Assembly: GCF_000204055.1 (NCBI RefSeq)
Contig: NW_006768811.1
Span: 574,406-638,405 of the forward strand
Reading direction: 5' to 3'
Origin: Melampsora larici-populina 98AG31
Lineage: Eukaryota; Basidiomycota; Pucciniomycetes; Pucciniales; Melampsoraceae
Length of the DNA stretch: 64,000 bases
This document shows positions 23,640-35,200 of this stretch, one piece after another (the stretch's first letter is position 1; the number at the start of each line of letters is the position of its first letter). Under the pieces are notes generated by a model. The model saw nothing but the letters and a program-made list of their open reading frames with translations, had not been told where the DNA came from and made no database searches. Both the position numbers and the translations under genes were made by a program.

Positions 23640-25324
23640 CAGTCAATCTTAGTGGTAGAGAGGCTAAAGATTACTGGCAAAAGTTTACAAAACAATCATA
23701 TCACAACCTATATCCTAACTTTACAAAATCACAATCTGATGAAATCTTGAAGTTCTGGAGAGAAGGTGAGTGGTCCAAAAGGTTTCTTACAGGAAAATAC
23801 TGCATTCATTATGGTGATCCCATCCAGGCTGATTGTATCTACCAGGTTATAATCACAGACAAGGACTGTACTATGATCTATTTTCAGATGTATGGTTGAT
23901 AGCCAGCATGAATGACCTGATTGTATCAGATGAGGCTAGCTGGAAGGACAGGATGAAGGAGATATTTGACTTAGCTGGACGGCATGTGGCTATACAACAG
24001 CCCCAGTTGTTCCTTCGGCTTTCACAAATACTGATCCAGTTTATTGCATTGAGAGAGGTTCCATTGAATGTGGTGCAACTGATTCATCTACGTTTGCTAG
24101 AGTTTTACCAGATGGAATGTGCCCAATCAGACCAACCAGTTGAAGCCAAGGCCTCAAGGGTTACAGAAACACTGAGACTGTATGAAAAGAAATACAAAGA
24201 GTGTATAGGGAGGCTTACACCTGGGGAGTGAGTAAATCTCTGTGCAGTCCTTGAATGATTCTTTGCTAACATAGTTTCAAAACAAATATGAATCCGTCAG
24301 AGAGCTTGACAATTTTGTATCAATGCAGAAAGGACTGGTCAGATTTGGCATATCACTTGCTGGTGATTGGTCTCCTGAAGATCAGAAATCACTTTTTCTG
24401 TTCTGGATTTCTGGTGAGTCACCCATACAATCTTAATTTAGAATGTTTTGTTAATTCTGGAGTGGATGACCACAAAAAGACAGCATGTTACCGTACTTCC
24501 AGGTGAAGAAGAATCCACATCTACAATTTGTTTTGGAAACTCAGTTGGTGCAGACCCAATTTATTGAACAGGTGAAGGCTATAAAATTTGCCACTCGTGA
24601 CTATCACCCAGTGGCACATCTGTTTTCTACCAATTCTATCGCCAAGTTAAGGGAATGGTCTGAGGTTGTGGAAGATCACATCAAGTCTCTTGCTGATGTC
24701 AATGACAGGAGAGTTTTATGTTTACTTTCAACAAATTTTGTCCATGACTTCAGACTGAGGTTATATGCAACCCACAGTGTTCTCAAGGATTTTGTTGCTG
24801 CACAGGAGCTGATTAAACCATATGGAGTGGAGGTACCACAGAACATGTGCAAGACTGATCAAATAAAGGTCATCCGGTTCTGGTCAATTAGTGAGTTGAC
24901 CTCCTTGGGTTCTTGAAATCTTTATACCACTTATGTTTTCCATCTTTGGAGATGTTGAGGTATTCCTGATGATTAAAAGTCTTGAAAAGACAAAACCTAT
25001 CCAAAGAACTATAGAAAGCTTGGTGGTGAAGGACTTTGATGAGGTTTCCCAAATTATGAGGAAATTTCTGGATCAAGTTCCAGAGTTTTCCTGTTTGGTG
25101 AATAAGCCTGCTCTGGTTCAGTTCCTACAGTACTACTTAAAGGCTACTGAATCTGATGAAAACAGAGCAATTGTTGAAGAGGCTTTGAAAAAGTTCATCA
25201 AATCAGTTCAAAAGCAATCAGCTAAATGGAGATATCATCTGAAATCTACAGTAGGTTTAGTGCAAGGTTTCAATCCACTTTCAATTGTAAGACAGATCCC
25301 CTCAATCGGAAAACAAGATGGATG
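23640..25324 (+). pseudogene. Multi-exon gene of unknown function, probably decayed
   Basis: Coding-like stretches follow each other on the plus strand: 23,640-23,850 (YWQKFTKQSYHNLYPNF, FLTGKYCIHYGDPIQ), about 23,846-24,226 (YNHRQGLYYDLFSDVWLIAS, GRHVAIQQPQLFLRLSQ), a short exon after the acceptor at 24,328, 24,503-24,868 (FATRDYHPVAHLF, SLADVNDRRVLCLLS) and 24,960-25,324 (TIESLVVKDFDEVSQIMRKF). Introns with GTGAGT donors (24,227, 24,414) join in frame. The first and second blocks are one base out of frame at about 23,846, so the copy is probably broken, or an exon boundary was misjudged there. The protein is helical, with no domain I recognise. It may be a rust-specific family or a transposon-borne gene. 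Confidence 0.5.
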
Positions 25325-25329
25325 AGCAG

Positions 25330-26291
25330 GTTGGTTGGTGTATGAGTCAGAAGAACAGCCACATTTCTTAGCTTCCATCATTTTTCCATTCCACAAATTT
25401 TACTCTAGAATATTCAGTCTACTCTTCAATGTCAAACATTTATTGACACCAAAAAGGGCATCATACGATCCCAATAGATCAAATGAAAGAACCCCAAGAG
25501 GATGATTGAAATGAATCCTTCTTATCATACTGTGAACAAGTCTGACTCACCGTGCAGAGAGAAGCGTGGAGCAGAGCGCTGCACTTGGAGCTGCCGCCAT
25601 GCAGCCCGGGGGCAACACTGCCACCTATACTTTACTTTTTTACAGTAAAGTATTGTATTGTACCTTTTTCACAGTATCTGTATTGGCCATACTGTACTGG
25701 ATGGTCTGTGACATAGTATTGTAGGATCCAATACTGTATCCCGTAGAGTACCAGTGTGGCCAATACTTTACCAGTTACGCTTGGGTTGAGTATCCAGTAT
25801 ATGTCAGTACATTTCCAGTATTGACTTATAAGCCAACATTGGAGCTCATCTTGAGTTCCATTGCCTCATAAACCTCCTATTGACTCCACCACCACCCTTG
25901 CGTGGCGCTTCAAGTTTGATTCAAGTTCCATGGGGTGTTTCACGTCATGGGCTTGAGCTTTTTTAGCACCCCACGTAGCGCTGGAAGACATCATGGACCC
26001 TGTACTTGACAGTTTCAAGGTCCAAGTAAGCAACTTCTTGATCAACCATCTGCTATAACTTCAAGAAAGACTTGATCTGACCATCTTTTCACCAAAACCC
26101 CCATCTGCTCCTCCCAATACATCTTATTAGAAATACCAGAATAATCCACATTCCAGAATATCTTCTGTTTCTAATTGAAAAAGTACCCCTGTCTCCTCTG
26201 TCAAACCCTCCTTTACAGCACAATCAGCTGCAGGAGATCCCCCCCACATTGACAAAGCACCCAAGTAACACCATTTTGTTGCTAGTCCTGA
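25330..26291. other. No gene seen
   Basis: Includes a segment at 25,625-25,800 with many CAGTATTGG/CCAATACTG motifs in both orientations, perhaps a worn inverted-repeat element, but no clean ends or target duplication were found. Confidence 0.4.
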
Positions 26292-27590
26292 ATGACTATA
26301 CCACCCACAGAATCTCAAAGATCTATAATACTATCTGACTCCAATGTCTCAGTCCATGTTGTTGAAAAGAAGAAGAAGGGAAAGCACCCTCAAACCAGAG
26401 AAGACCATGGTGACGCTCAAAGACGTTCAAAGTCAGGAAACATTTTGTACTATCCTTTAAGTTTATCTTTGAATCTTTACTGATGTTGTTGGTATTATCA
26501 TAGACAGATTCCTTGCCAAAGTCTCCTAAGAAAACAGGAATCAAGTTGGACTTAGCTCAAGACTCTGAGCATGAAGAAATCAAGGTCAAACCAGGAAAGA
26601 AAAAAGAGGATGAGCCAAAGAAGGTCTATGACTACATCAAGGATTACTTTGGACCAGCTTATCTGGGTGTAAATGATGTGAGTTTTTCTATTCTTTTCTT
26701 TGAACATCTCTCTCTTTCAGATTCAAAGAACTCATGTGAGTCTTGCTTATCTAGCCAAACAAAGGACCCTTCAATTTGTACAGCTGGAAATATTGTGGCA
26801 AGGAGGTCCGTGGAGGTGGAAGCTCACCCAATACCGCAAGCGCACCACACTATATTGTGCTTGCGGTGCGGTTGCGTAGTGCTTTTTGGCGCCGCAATAG
26901 CAATGCTATACATTGCGGTGCCAGAGCACCGCAACCCGGGTTCAAAAAACCCGTTGCTCAGAAACCCGCACCACAATTGCCATTGGTTTTGGACAGTCAT
27001 TTAGGGCAAATATTGTGCACTTTCCACAATTTGCCCTACCGCTCCGCAACCTTGAAATCAAAAAAAACATCCGCATTGTGAAGTGGTTGCGGAGCGGGAT
27101 ATTGCACTGAATACGCAACACAATGGAAACAGGTCAAAATCCATTGTGTTGCGTAGCGCTTGCGGTGTTGGCTCACCAGCCAACATGTTGGCCCAGAGAA
27201 GGTTTTAAACAGCCTGGCAAATTGGGACAATCAGGCTGCAAGCAAAGGGATTCAGTAATTGCTGCTGGTTGTAACCTTCCCCTGAATATTGCTGACAAAC
27301 GCAAACAACGACATGAACAACAAGAAGGGGCTGCAGAAACCAGCCAGGCTTCTCTTGATCATTATGTTCAAAAAGGTGCATCTTTGTTCTCAAACTTGAT
27401 GTTGAAGCAAATGGTAGGTTATTGGGCTGTGAGACCTTCTCAGCCTTGGTTAAGAATCAAAGATGAGACTCTTTGTGCCTTCTTTTGATACATGAATCCT
27501 GCGGCTCAGCTCTTTGGCCAGACTTGGTGTTACAAATCTGTCAGAGCAGGGTAGATAAAGTTCAGAACAGAACTCTATGAACTACAGTCG
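26292..27590 (+). pseudogene. hAT-type transposase N-terminal part with BED zinc finger, broken
   Basis: A basic N-terminus (26,292-26,440), a second exon after an intron (SPKKTGIKLDLAQDSEHEE, KKVYDYIKDYFGPAYLG) and then a BED-finger-like block WKYCGKEVRGGG near 26,777. This is cut by a MITE at 26,829 and continues after it as SPANMLAQRRF. Further on, from about 27,200, are ASLDHYVQKGAS, FSNLMLKQMVGYW and QPWLRIKDETL, a pattern typical of hAT transposases before the catalytic core. There is a frame change near 27,210 and a stop at about 27,486, and the catalytic RNase H-like core and dimerisation region are absent. A remnant, not an active gene. Confidence 0.65.
26829..27170. mobile_element. 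hAT-like MITE, 342 bp, 7-bp flanking duplication GCTCACC
   Basis: Ends CAATACCGCAAGCGC and its inverted match GCGCTTGCGGTGTTG. GCTCACC lies on both sides (26822-26828, 27171-27177). GC-rich CACCGCAAC and GTTGCGG motifs repeat inside. Removing it with one duplication copy joins the BED-finger frame of the host pseudogene exactly. Class is inferred from the terminus and duplication; an 8-bp duplication would be usual for hAT. Confidence 0.75.
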
Positions 27591-27872
27591 CCTCTGCGAG
27601 AACCGATACATGACAAAACCAATAATCATGCAAAACCAATACTTTTTTGAGCAAATAAATCTTCATTTTTAGTGAATTTTGCTCTGAGAAAACAGATACT
27701 CGGTGAAAACCAATAGCTTTGGACCCAATTCTTTGGGTATTGGTTTTCACAGAGGTGACTGTATATCAAATCCCACAATCAGAGTTTAACTCACCTGTCA
27801 GAGCAGGGTAGATAAAGTTCAGAACAGAACTCTATGAACTATATCAAATCCCACGATCAGAGTTTAACTCAC
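27538..27872. repeat. 78-bp tandem duplication, one copy occupied by a MITE
   Basis: Copy 1 spans 27538-27794 and contains the MITE 27,585-27,761. Copy 2 (27795-27872) is the same sequence without it, with one base difference (CACAATC versus CACGATC). Subtracting the 177-bp MITE and its duplicated TA leaves exactly 78 bp, so copy 2 is an empty-site reference. Confidence 0.92.
27585..27761. mobile_element. pogo-type MITE, 177 bp, TA target duplication
   Basis: Ends CAGTCGCCTCTGCGAGAACC and, in reverse complement, CAGTCACCTCTGTGAAAACC, followed by CCAATA-type subterminal repeats, as in the 3.7-kb pogo-like element at 2,474. The neighbouring tandem copy shows the pre-insertion site. Confidence 0.92.
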
Positions 27873-29650
27873 CTTTCACCCAAGAAGTATGAAGAATATC
27901 TTGGATGAGGAAGGGAGTCTCAAGATCGCTTCTCTTTGAGGTTTATCACAACTCTTCTGAAATGGTACATAGTTTAATAAAAGTGATAAAACAGATTTGA
28001 AACCTAAACAAACAGATAGCGTTACATATGCTAAGATGAATGAAAATGAGAATGAAATAATAAAATAATGTTAAGTGTCAGTTATGTATAATTGTTACAG
28101 AATTGATATGAAAACTTCAACACTTGGCTAGCCCAATTTGCTCACAAGGCATATCTTGGAATGTGTTCATCTGTCATATCAGAATTACAGGTAAGTTTGG
28201 TCTTTTTCAAATTCAATCCTTTTTATTGACTTGCTTTTGCCTTATCCTTCTTATTTCATCTTGTTGAATTCTCTCTTTTATTTATACGAGGTCTTGGGCG
28301 GCTGCGCCGCCCCTTAGGCACTCCTTGTTGTCACTCAGACCCAGACACTTGGTGCACGTTCATAATGACATTGGTGCAAATCCTATCTACAATTGAGTAC
28401 ACTATCCCCAATTCACAATTCAACGCACACTCCAGTCAGAGCAAGTCAAGTCCCCTGAAGCCAACGTCACTTCCGCACAGGATCACCTTCCTTCAGGTTG
28501 TACAACAATTCCTCCTGTTTGTGCCACTGCACCTAGTTGAGAACAGACCTTGCTCCCTACGCCTCCTGCATACTCTAGGTCTGTCTTGGACCAACCTGAC
28601 TCTGGACACCTACGGAATGACATGTCAGCTCAGTGCCCACCAGCACTTGACTCCAAAGACACCCGGGTGTACCTTTACTTCCCAGGTGCCTTGAGCAGCA
28701 GTGAACCCTACGGCCCTTCCCCTCAAGCTGACTATATTGTTCACATCCAATGGCTCCATTGGCAGTGTGCACATCATATTGTTGATCCATTCAATTCCAC
28801 CATGTTCTTGATTCTTGGCTGACTCAGCAGGTATTATCTTCACCACCTGCCTGGTTGCCCTCTCCCACAGTGTCATAAAGCATGCCAAGAGGTCCATGCC
28901 TCAACGCATGTCTTGGGTGCAATCAAGTCTTGTACACCACATCATGGCAGGTATTATTACATAGTGCTATTCACAATCAATTACAACTACATGACAAATA
29001 GAGACAACATAACATCTTGCCTGCCCATGCTTACAGTAACAATGGTTTGTAAACTACATTTGTAGTACACATCTTGCACTCTGCTTCTGTTACTACTACC
29101 AGTGTTTCAGCGGCGGATGTGCACCAAGACAAACCAACATATAGTTTTCTGTGCGCAAAGATGGGAGTGGGAAGAATCAGACAAACACTCTCCAACATTT
29201 GCCCCTGCAATTTGTTTATTTTCAGGGCAAACTCCAAAGCTACTGGAAATTGAAATCTATCAAAAGATCCTGTGTATCTTGTGCATCAATCATCCCAAAT
29301 CATGTTACACTCTTACCCACGGGTCTATCAAAAAATTACAGATAAAGTTTAAGTCAGGATGAGTAAGTCAGCAGTAGCAAGTCTCAAAATTAGTCTGAGC
29401 AAGGTGACCCGGGCAAACAAAGCAAGATGTTCCAGGACTGGATGACCCAAAAGTCAATCAGCCAGTCTTTGATCAACTGTGATGAACATGAACGGTGAGA
29501 TGCTTCATTAGGCTTCATTATCACTCAAGCTTGATGCGTGCAATGACCTCTTGGAGTCTGGATGTGAGTTTTGTACTTTTGGTTTCTCACAACTGTTTGG
29601 GCCATGCTTATCCTCCTGATGAGTCTAGCAATGTGATTGTCAGTAGCGTA
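27873..29650. other. No gene supported
   Basis: A GC-rich hairpin with 7-bp arms (GGGCGGC TGC GCCGCCC) stands at 28,296-28,312 in an AT-rich context. The overlapping open frames at 28,365-28,897 are unassigned and could be a fragment of a decayed gene. Confidence 0.4.
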
Positions 29651-29658
29651 ATAATTCT

Positions 29659-30033
29659 CACCTGAGGAGTACAGATCCTTCGGTACTTAGCCGAAAATAA
29701 ACGTGTACTGTACGATCGGCTAGATGCCGAAAACACCTGGCAGATGTCCGCAGGTGAGCCAGATGGAAGCCTCAAAGGCACACAACCAAGTCTCAGTTTT
29801 GGAAACCTGTTCTCCATCCTTTAATTCGCCCACATACCCAATTTGAGCCATCAAAGTATGCAATATCAAGGTTTCACGTTTAGTTGAAATATTTCAGCCT
29901 TCACGGGCAAAAGAGAATCAGATGCATCTGATTCTGCTGATCCAGTGTAGCGTATACATATGCTCATAAGCAGATACATCTGCATCTGTACACAACATAT
30001 CAAGTACAATATCAGATCCATCTGCATATGTAC
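29659..30033. repeat. KDZ left terminal inverted repeat, 375 bp
   Basis: Matches 40678-41052 in reverse complement with two transition differences that I can see. The apparent open frame inside it is repeated in the other copy only because the DNA is repeated. Confidence 0.96.
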
Positions 30034-30305
30034 TTGGACAACCAGACATATCTGACCATCTCCACCACACATCAAAGGTACAGTCAACCAGATACATCTG
30101 GCTGCTACACACCGTATGCACAACACGTTTGCCAGCAGATGCATCTGCATCTGTGCACTGCATTGAGTGTGACAACAGATCTATCTGACTCTATACACAA
30201 CACCTCACGTATTGAACCAGATGAATCTGGATATGGAAACAAAATATCTATGCAATTCCGTTTGTCGATGGAGTCAACCAGATACATCTGAAACAGATGC
30301 GTCTG
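29919..30305. promoter_or_regulatory. Left subterminal array of CAGATNNATCTG palindromes
   Basis: Ten copies at 29919, 29971, 30013, 30043 (one-base variant), 30089, 30136, 30176, 30218, 30279 and 30294 (one-base variant), each 12 bp. The two central bases vary (GC, AC, CC, CT, GA) while the CAGAT and ATCTG arms hold. This is the expected layout of subterminal transposase-binding sites; binding is inferred. Confidence 0.8.
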
Positions 30306-30418
30306 GGTACTTGCACATCGCCTTATCTTGGAATCTCAAAACAAGATCTCAACTGCTCAGCATTCTGTTCGTTTCCTCATAATAGAATTCATTTTACAAC
30401 ACAGAACAAACTAGAGTA

Positions 30419-33400
30419 CTAAAATAAAACCCCATCCAGCGGCATAAAGTTTGGGTCCATTCTATTCTCGTCACCAGCATCGTCCCTATTCAGGCGGTGC
30501 TCTTCAAAGTCTTCCTCATCAAGACCTTCAGCAAACACAGGATTTCCGTTGATCATATGCGCCCATCTCTCGCGGTTCCGAGCCATCAAACCTTTCCAGC
30601 GTAGCGCGAGAGAAGCATTTGTCTCTGCTGGATTATCGCAATAGATCTCAGTCTGTTCAAGTAACAACAGAATCTCATCATCCCAAACCATCCATCTACG
30701 GCAATATATACGAGATAGCGAGTTGTGCACCGATTTAAGCACCTCCTGGCTCTCGTCCCAAGCTTCTTTTGAGAGCATACCACCCACATGAACTAGCTTA
30801 ATCGGCCGAGTTCCATTTGGGAAACCAGCTTCATAAGCTGATATGGAACGAAACAAAGAACAAGATAGGTAAGACACATCACTTAGACCAAGGAAGATGT
30901 ACATACCTATCATGCTCAACGCTGCCAGTTCATCCAGCTTGGCCTCCATTTCAAGAGAGTGTAGCACCACATTCCGCACCTCTCGGGCAACCCTTCTCAA
31001 CTCTTCTTCACAGCTACGTACAGTACGATACGCCTCTATTCCTCTTTGTGTTGCATTGTCTACTGCCCACGCCTCTCCAGGGTGAGTCAAATGGCCAAGA
31101 TTCCAGAAAACATCGCTGATGGGCATTGTGTGTACCTCCTCTAAAGTTGGTACGCGGGAAGGAGGAGCACCTGGAAACTCATCTTGAAGATCCTCAACTT
31201 TCCCTTTATATGTTGCCCATTTACTTTTGAGAGCAGCCACTCTTGTGTTCATGACACTCTTGAATCGCTGTTGAGCAGAAGCTCCTGTGTCAATAGACAT
31301 ATCATTAGACTAAACCGGTCAGTTCATTGAATATAACAAAGCTTACCCTGATCCGCGTTACTCCATCGCTTCTGATGTTCGATTACACCAACCTTTGCTT
31401 CGTAAAGGTTTTCTTTGGCCAATCTCAGTTTAAAGCAAGCACGAGCAAAAGGGTCTATGGGATGTGGACATGTCAGCTACTCATTAGTCTCGAGATGATG
31501 AGAATGAGAACAAGAGTCAAGACACGCGGCGGTGATTTCTTTCTCGAAACTCGGGACCTCCCAACTCAGTTGTTATATCTTGCATGTCTTCCGCCAGATC
31601 TGCCAGTATGCCTGGTAACGATCGCAGCTCAGCGAAATCGGCATCTGACAATGTTCTTCGCCGCCGACGTAGTTGTTCCAATCGTTCCCTTTGAACAGTT
31701 GTAGATGTATGTACAGTCAGGTAGGAGATGAATAGAAATTGATGAAACCAAAATTCCTAATATGTTACTTACCGACTTTCTCGAAAGCTCTCCTCAAGGT
31801 CAATCAGACGCTTTAAACGGGCCTCGAGGTGTTGGATGTTGGTATTGCCCATATTTTCTCGTTGACAAGTCTTCTGACGTGCCCACTGCTGCGAAAAATA
31901 TTCAGTACGATGGCCAGTAGCCCTCTCAAGATCTGCAAGAAGCGCCAGTGCTTCTTGCATGGTCGAAACACCTCTCTTGACACGATCTTTCATTGATCGA
32001 CCTAGCCCAATAATCAGTCAGTACTTTCCATAAAGAAGAGAAGACATCTTGATAATACAGTAGAATTACTTGCCTATGTTCAATTGACCCAAATAAATTC
32101 GATGAAGTGCTTGAAAATGTAAAGCATCAAGCCGATGCTGCTTGGTAACATAACGTAGAAGGGAGACAAGAGCGTCTAAAAAAGACCAATCCCGTTCCAA
32201 ACCCTCGCCATCAGACAAACCCCATCCTTCATTGAGACGGGGATTGTAGTCTAATTGACAACTCCAGCGATGTACATATGCGTGGAAGACGCTTGTACCA
32301 AACTTGAGCTGCCCTCGTTCACGTTCTTGCACAAATAGATCGTTCTGTAGGATGTTATATACTCAATTGTACTTGATCTATCAGAAGAAAAGACCTCTTA
32401 CATTTTGTAATCCTTTCTCAAGAGTACAACCGATATCATACAGAACCCCACAAGTTTTACAAGGTTTGTCAGGCTCTGAAATGCGATCCAGTAGTGTTGC
32501 AATCATGGAATGAGCGAAGTGCGATCTGTAGGAATATAATATCAGGCATCTGTCAGCAAAAAATGAGTAAAAAAACAAATGCAAGAACAGAAGCAACAGA
32601 AACATTACTTTTCGCCACTTTGCACGATATTCACAAAGCCTAAGAATTGATCGTGCCGACAAGCCATACCCATGAGACCATTATCATCAAACCCTCGGAA
32701 GGTGGTGGCACACCTACGGTCTGCAGCGGCAGTATGCTGCGCAGTGCAGGGATCCTACGGGTTTGACCAGGCATCATCAGAAATTTCTCTGAATAAAATA
32801 ATAAAACAACAATACAACAAAGACCCTGACAAGCGGAATCTCAACATGTTGCCTGGCTCCAGGCTCCCACGCTTTAACTTGTTCTGGGGTAAGAAAAAGG
32901 GATGGGTATTGGACTTCAATTTCTTCATATTCGTGACTAGCTGCTGCGTGTCGTTTATGTTGAAAATTTCCGTCTAGACAAACGATATAATTGGGCTCGT
33001 TGGGTCGCTTTGAAGTCTCCCCTGGCCCAAAGCATCGTGGGCAGATAGTGGCCATCTTCTGTAGCTTGCTTAGCTCTAACGACAAATGCTGCAACTCGTC
33101 GTGCGCCTTCAAAATCTGACGATATGCGTGAATGGCACATGACATTGGCCTTCTCCAACTTCGAGGCTATATTGGTCAATCAAAGACGATGTTCAGATGG
33201 TCTGATTACAAAGTACAGTAGGAATTGACCTAAACTTACCTGTTTAGTTCCGTTGATCAATATCAAAGGGCAGAACGCATCGAGATATTCATCATGCGCC
33301 AGCGCGAAAGGCTGTACACCGATTGGTCGATGTTTCCACGTTAGATGATACGACCGTACTAGCCGTATCGAAAAAGCCGTCTCAGGTCGTGTTGGAGTCC

Positions 33401-34088
33401 CTCCTAAGTAGCCTTGAGAGATCAATCGGACTTGATCTGGGGTACATTTACAGAAGTCAAACTCCTTTTTTTGTCGAGCTGTTGACAAGAAGCCTTAGAA
33501 AGATTGAAAAGAACTCAATGGGGCGTACGATTACTCACACTCTCGATCGACTATATCTAGAAACCGTTTCTTCTTTTCGCTGGCCGCACAATGGCACTTC
33601 TCTTCTCTAAAGTGATTGTTATCCCAGGTTATGGGGTTTCCCCATTCAGAAGCGATGTGTGAACATTGCAAGTAGGTGATTAACATGGGTCGTAAGAATT
33701 TTGACCATGCTCTTTCTTCGCGTATTCTTCTTGTCTTGTAGGCATCATGTCTTACAAACTCGACTAAGGTTTGAGGAGGGCGAATCACTGGCTCTTGTTC
33801 GTGAGGTTCTTCATTTGGATGGTCAAATTGAAGATTGATTTGATCGTCATCTTCAACAGGCGCACCATTATCCTCATCTTCATGAGGATCAAACGGATTT
33901 TCATTGTTACTAGAATGTGGTTGGTCCTGTTTGATGACGTCGAGATAACGATCACATTTCCGCTTACACCAAGCTTCAGCAATCTTATTGTTCTCTAGTT
34001 TTTGGCGTGTTGCTGGTGTTTGAGGTCGCTGGCCTTTTCTCTTGGAAGAGCCTGCGCGAGGCCAGGATTTTTGGCTGGCATTGCTCAT
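30419..34088 (-). CDS. KDZ transposase with CxC1-like N-terminus, 978 aa, 11 exons
   Basis: Exons (minus): 34088-33539, 33478-33240, 33166-32825, 32754-32609, 32525-32402, 32344-32074, 32001-31773, 31688-31558, 31454-31347, 31284-30907, 30837-30419. They total 2,937 nt and stay open. The intron at 32073 uses a GC donor. Residues 1-180: basic start, then a Cys/His segment (YLQCSHIA, EEKCHCAAS). Residues 190-260: FDFCKCTPDQVRLISQG and WKHRPIGVQPFALAHDEYL, the CxC1-like cluster known next to KDZ catalytic domains. Catalytic core: IVCLDGNFQHKRH (Asp 328), GLMGMACRHDQF, VLYDIGC (Asp 456), FGTSVFHAYVHRWSCQ, WGLSDGEGLER (Glu 514/517). A coiled-coil C-terminus follows (residues about 560-979). All key acidic residues are present, so the enzyme may be active. 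It acts in the nucleus on the element ends. Confidence 0.92.
32755..32824 (-). other. Transposase intron 3, ambiguous acceptor/stop
   Basis: A 70-nt interval from donor GTCTTT to acceptor CCCGTAG. If a shorter intron ending at TTATTCAG (36 nt) were used, the TAG at its end would be an in-frame stop. The longer intron has the usual size and keeps the frame into DPCTAQHTAAAD, so I chose it. Confidence 0.7.
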
Positions 34089-34639
34089 GTTATATATAAT
34101 AAAGCGATGATTTATGATTCAGAAAATATGAAATTGCTGTTTACAAGATAATGCTTACGGTTGGTGGTTTATTGAAAGAGAGGAACTGCACACTAAACTC
34201 GCATAAGCCTAAAGGTTGATCAAAAGGACCCCTTCCATCATTAACTAATCAATCACCCCCTTTCTCTATGACGAATCGAGACAGATGCTGTTGCAAATTA
34301 GTCCTAGAAAATGATACGTCAAATCCAATTGACGTATTATCCAGCGCCAAGTCTGACACGTCATTCATTGTTAGACCTTGTGCATTGTATGTATACATTA
34401 TGTATGTGAGAAAGTGTCATGTCAATAGTGCATTTCAAGATAACAGCCAACACCAATTCCAAAGGCCTTATACCCGGGCCTGTTATACCTACTTGGGCAT
34501 TTCAGCTCAGTTCACGGTGTTCCTGGTAAGCCCTTGCAAGGAAACAACTCATATAATCTAAACTTTAGGTCCATGTCAGCATGAAGTTATTTTGTGAAGC
34601 CTTGAGATAAGGATTAAAGCATAGATACATAGGCTCTAT

Positions 34640-35200
34640 TAAGTCATCCTGGCACTCTGGTTAGTCAGTATGTAGTAAGCTTTGCAGCAACACATGTCAT
34701 AAGGATAACTTTTTTGATTTTGAAGCAAAATAAGAAGTTGAACTTGAATTATGTTTGTGGAGACTTTGGCTTTGATATTCATCCCACTGAGCACTCAAAA
34801 CACCTTGATATAGACCACTAGTGGCCTGATGAGTGGGCACATAGTACTATTTGATAGTTTTGCGGTGACACTTGTGACAAATAAAACTTTTTTATTTTTG
34901 GAGCAAACCTATAAGTTATACTTGGATCGTATTTGTGGAGATTTTAGCTTTTATATTTATCACAGCATGCACCCAAAACAACCTCACATAGACCACTTAT
35001 TGCCTGATTAGTGGGTCTGTGGAGGCCAATTTGACAGTTTGGCAGAGACACATACTGCAAATAAAAAAAAACAGTTTTGCTTGAAAACCAAAAGTTGAAA
35101 TTGAAAAATATTTTTGGGTATATTGGCAATCATATTAAGCCCACTAGGGATCCAACGGACCCTCACATGGACCACTTATGGGTGTATTAGTGATATTTCA
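34640..35200. repeat. Degenerate tandem repeat, about 180 bp, three units
   Basis: Blocks recur in order: a GACA...TG..A.AA(A/T)AA(A)ACTTTTTT segment, GAAGTTGAACTTGAAT/AAGTTATACTTGGAT/AAGTTGAAATTGAA, GTTTGTGGAGACTTTGGCTTT-like sequence, and GACCACT...TG.CTGATTAGTGGG. The last block ends near 34,838, 35,014 and 35,190. Confidence 0.7.

Noticed and set aside
25625..25800. Possible MITE with CAGTATTGG motifs
   Set aside because: Inverted ends and target duplication could not be fixed.
28365..28897. Overlapping open frames on both strands
   Set aside because: No family recognised and no way to choose between strands.
29608..29817. Open frame identical to one at 40,894-41,145, as if a duplicated small gene
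   Set aside because: Both lie within the mirror-image terminal repeats of the KDZ element; the identity is at DNA level and the frame has no coding features.
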